In this document: in pieces, positions 63,446-64,000 of the stretch
Numbering within the stretch: the stretch's first letter is position 1
How the letters are laid out: the number at the start of each line of letters is the position of its first letter
From: Qipengyuania pelagi
GTDB lineage: Bacteria; Pseudomonadota; Alphaproteobacteria; Sphingomonadales; Sphingomonadaceae
Assembly (NCBI RefSeq): GCF_009827295.1
Contig: NZ_WTYD01000001.1
Location: forward strand, 1,364,001-1,428,000
Reading direction: 5' to 3'
DNA: 64,000 nucleotides
Position numbers and translations under genes: made by a program
Notes under the pieces: generated by a model
What the model saw: only the letters and a program-made list of their open reading frames with translations
Told to the model about the DNA's origin: nothing
The model's database searches: none

Positions 63446-64000
63446 ATGAACGACACTCCCCCCAATTCCTTCCGCACCCAACCTGACGAACGCGGCCATT
63501 TCGGCGATTACGGCGGGCGCTATGTCGCCGAGACTCTGATGCCGCTCGTTCTCGACCTCGAGCGCGAATATCGTGCGGCCCAGGCCGATCCCGCCTTCGA
63601 CGCGCAGTTTCAGGACCTGCTCGAACATTATGTCGGCCGCCCCAGCCCGCTCTATTTCGCGGAGCGGCTGACCGAAGCGCTCGGCGGCGCGCAGGTCTGG
63701 TTCAAGCGCGACGAGTTGAACCACACCGGCGCGCACAAGATCAACAATTGCATCGGGCAGATCCTGCTCGCGCTGCGCATGGGCAAGACGCGGATCATCG
63801 CGGAAACCGGCGCGGGCCAGCACGGGGTCGCCACCGCCACGGTCTGCGCGCGCTTCGGCCTGCCCTGTACCGTTTTCATGGGCGCGGAGGACGTGCGCCG
63901 CCAGTCGCCCAACGTGTTCCGCATGAAATTGCTGGGCGCCGAAGTCCGCCCGGTGACGAGCGGGCGCGGCACGCTGAAGGATGCGATGAACGAGGCGCTG
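63446..64000 (+). CDS. trpB: Tryptophan synthase beta chain (partial)
   Basis: The frame begins [20 protein letters not shown] at 63446, where GGAG lies six bases upstream, and runs off the right edge after 185 residues of about 400. The pyridoxal-phosphate lysine Lys98 in HTGAHKINN and the conserved [12 protein letters not shown] and [14 protein letters not shown] are visible. It makes tryptophan from indole and serine. It follows trpF; trpA is expected beyond the window. Confidence 0.96.
   Translation, partial: MNDTPPNSFRTQPDERGHFGDYGGRYVAETLMPLVLDLEREYRAAQADPAFDAQFQDLLEHYVGRPSPLYFAERLTEALGGAQVWFKRDELNHTGAHKINNCIGQILLALRMGKTRIIAETGAGQHGVATATVCARFGLPCTVFMGAEDVRRQSPNVFRMKLLGAEVRPVTSGRGTLKDAMNEAL

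Overview
The window is a GC-rich bacterial chromosome segment that looks like an alphaproteobacterium, most likely order Sphingomonadales (an Erythrobacter-type genome is my inference; no rRNA is present to prove it). Supporting signs are an NDUFS4-like complex I accessory subunit, F0 ATP synthase genes separate from F1 with paired b' and b subunits, dnaX-ybaB beside the SRP RNA gene, aroQ-accB-accC, lapA-pyrF-trpF-trpB, and a long single chemotaxis operon.

Region by region: 1-2833 holds lipid genes (pssA, psd, a FabH-type ketosynthase). 2952-7839 is a decayed integrative element inserted at the 3' end of tRNA-Tyr; it carries an MNT-HEPN protein, an HNH nuclease, an IS66 remnant and a C-terminally truncated integrase, with repeated CTYCCCCACA motifs near both ends. 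8042-16882 is housekeeping (rlmB, HU, lon, an aldolase-like enzyme, a 2OG-Fe(II) hydroxylase, ybaB, dnaX) plus one AT-richer secreted protein of unknown role. 16948-25703 holds ffs, the NDUFS4-like gene, hrpB, a prenyl diphosphate synthase, chorismate mutase, a PepSY/response regulator/histidine kinase operon and a SIMPL protein. 25873-34218 holds an ABC-F ATPase, a uracil-DNA glycosylase-like protein, a GST, regulators, a glycosyltransferase and yajC-secD-secF. tRNA-Pro follows at 34488.

34620-43382 is a chemotaxis operon read leftward: MCP, STAS protein, cheA, cheR, cheB, cheD, cheY, cheW, a second CheB-like protein whose catalytic Ser and His are replaced, and a translationally coupled small helical protein. 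A MASE1-GGDEF diguanylate cyclase is divergent from it. No flagellar genes are in the window, so the output of this pathway is unknown.

45661-64000 holds a gene-transfer-agent-type holin, aroQ, accB, accC, a PhyH-like oxygenase, rpsA, gloB, a DOPA dioxygenase-like protein, the F0 operon (atpI-B-E-F'-F), the ydbH-ynbE-ydbL envelope operon, radC, purB, lapA, pyrF, trpF and the start of trpB, which runs off the right edge.

The observations most worth following are the pseudo-CheB plus coupled small protein, the tRNA-Tyr island with candidate integrase arm sites, and the island's MNT-HEPN/HNH pair.
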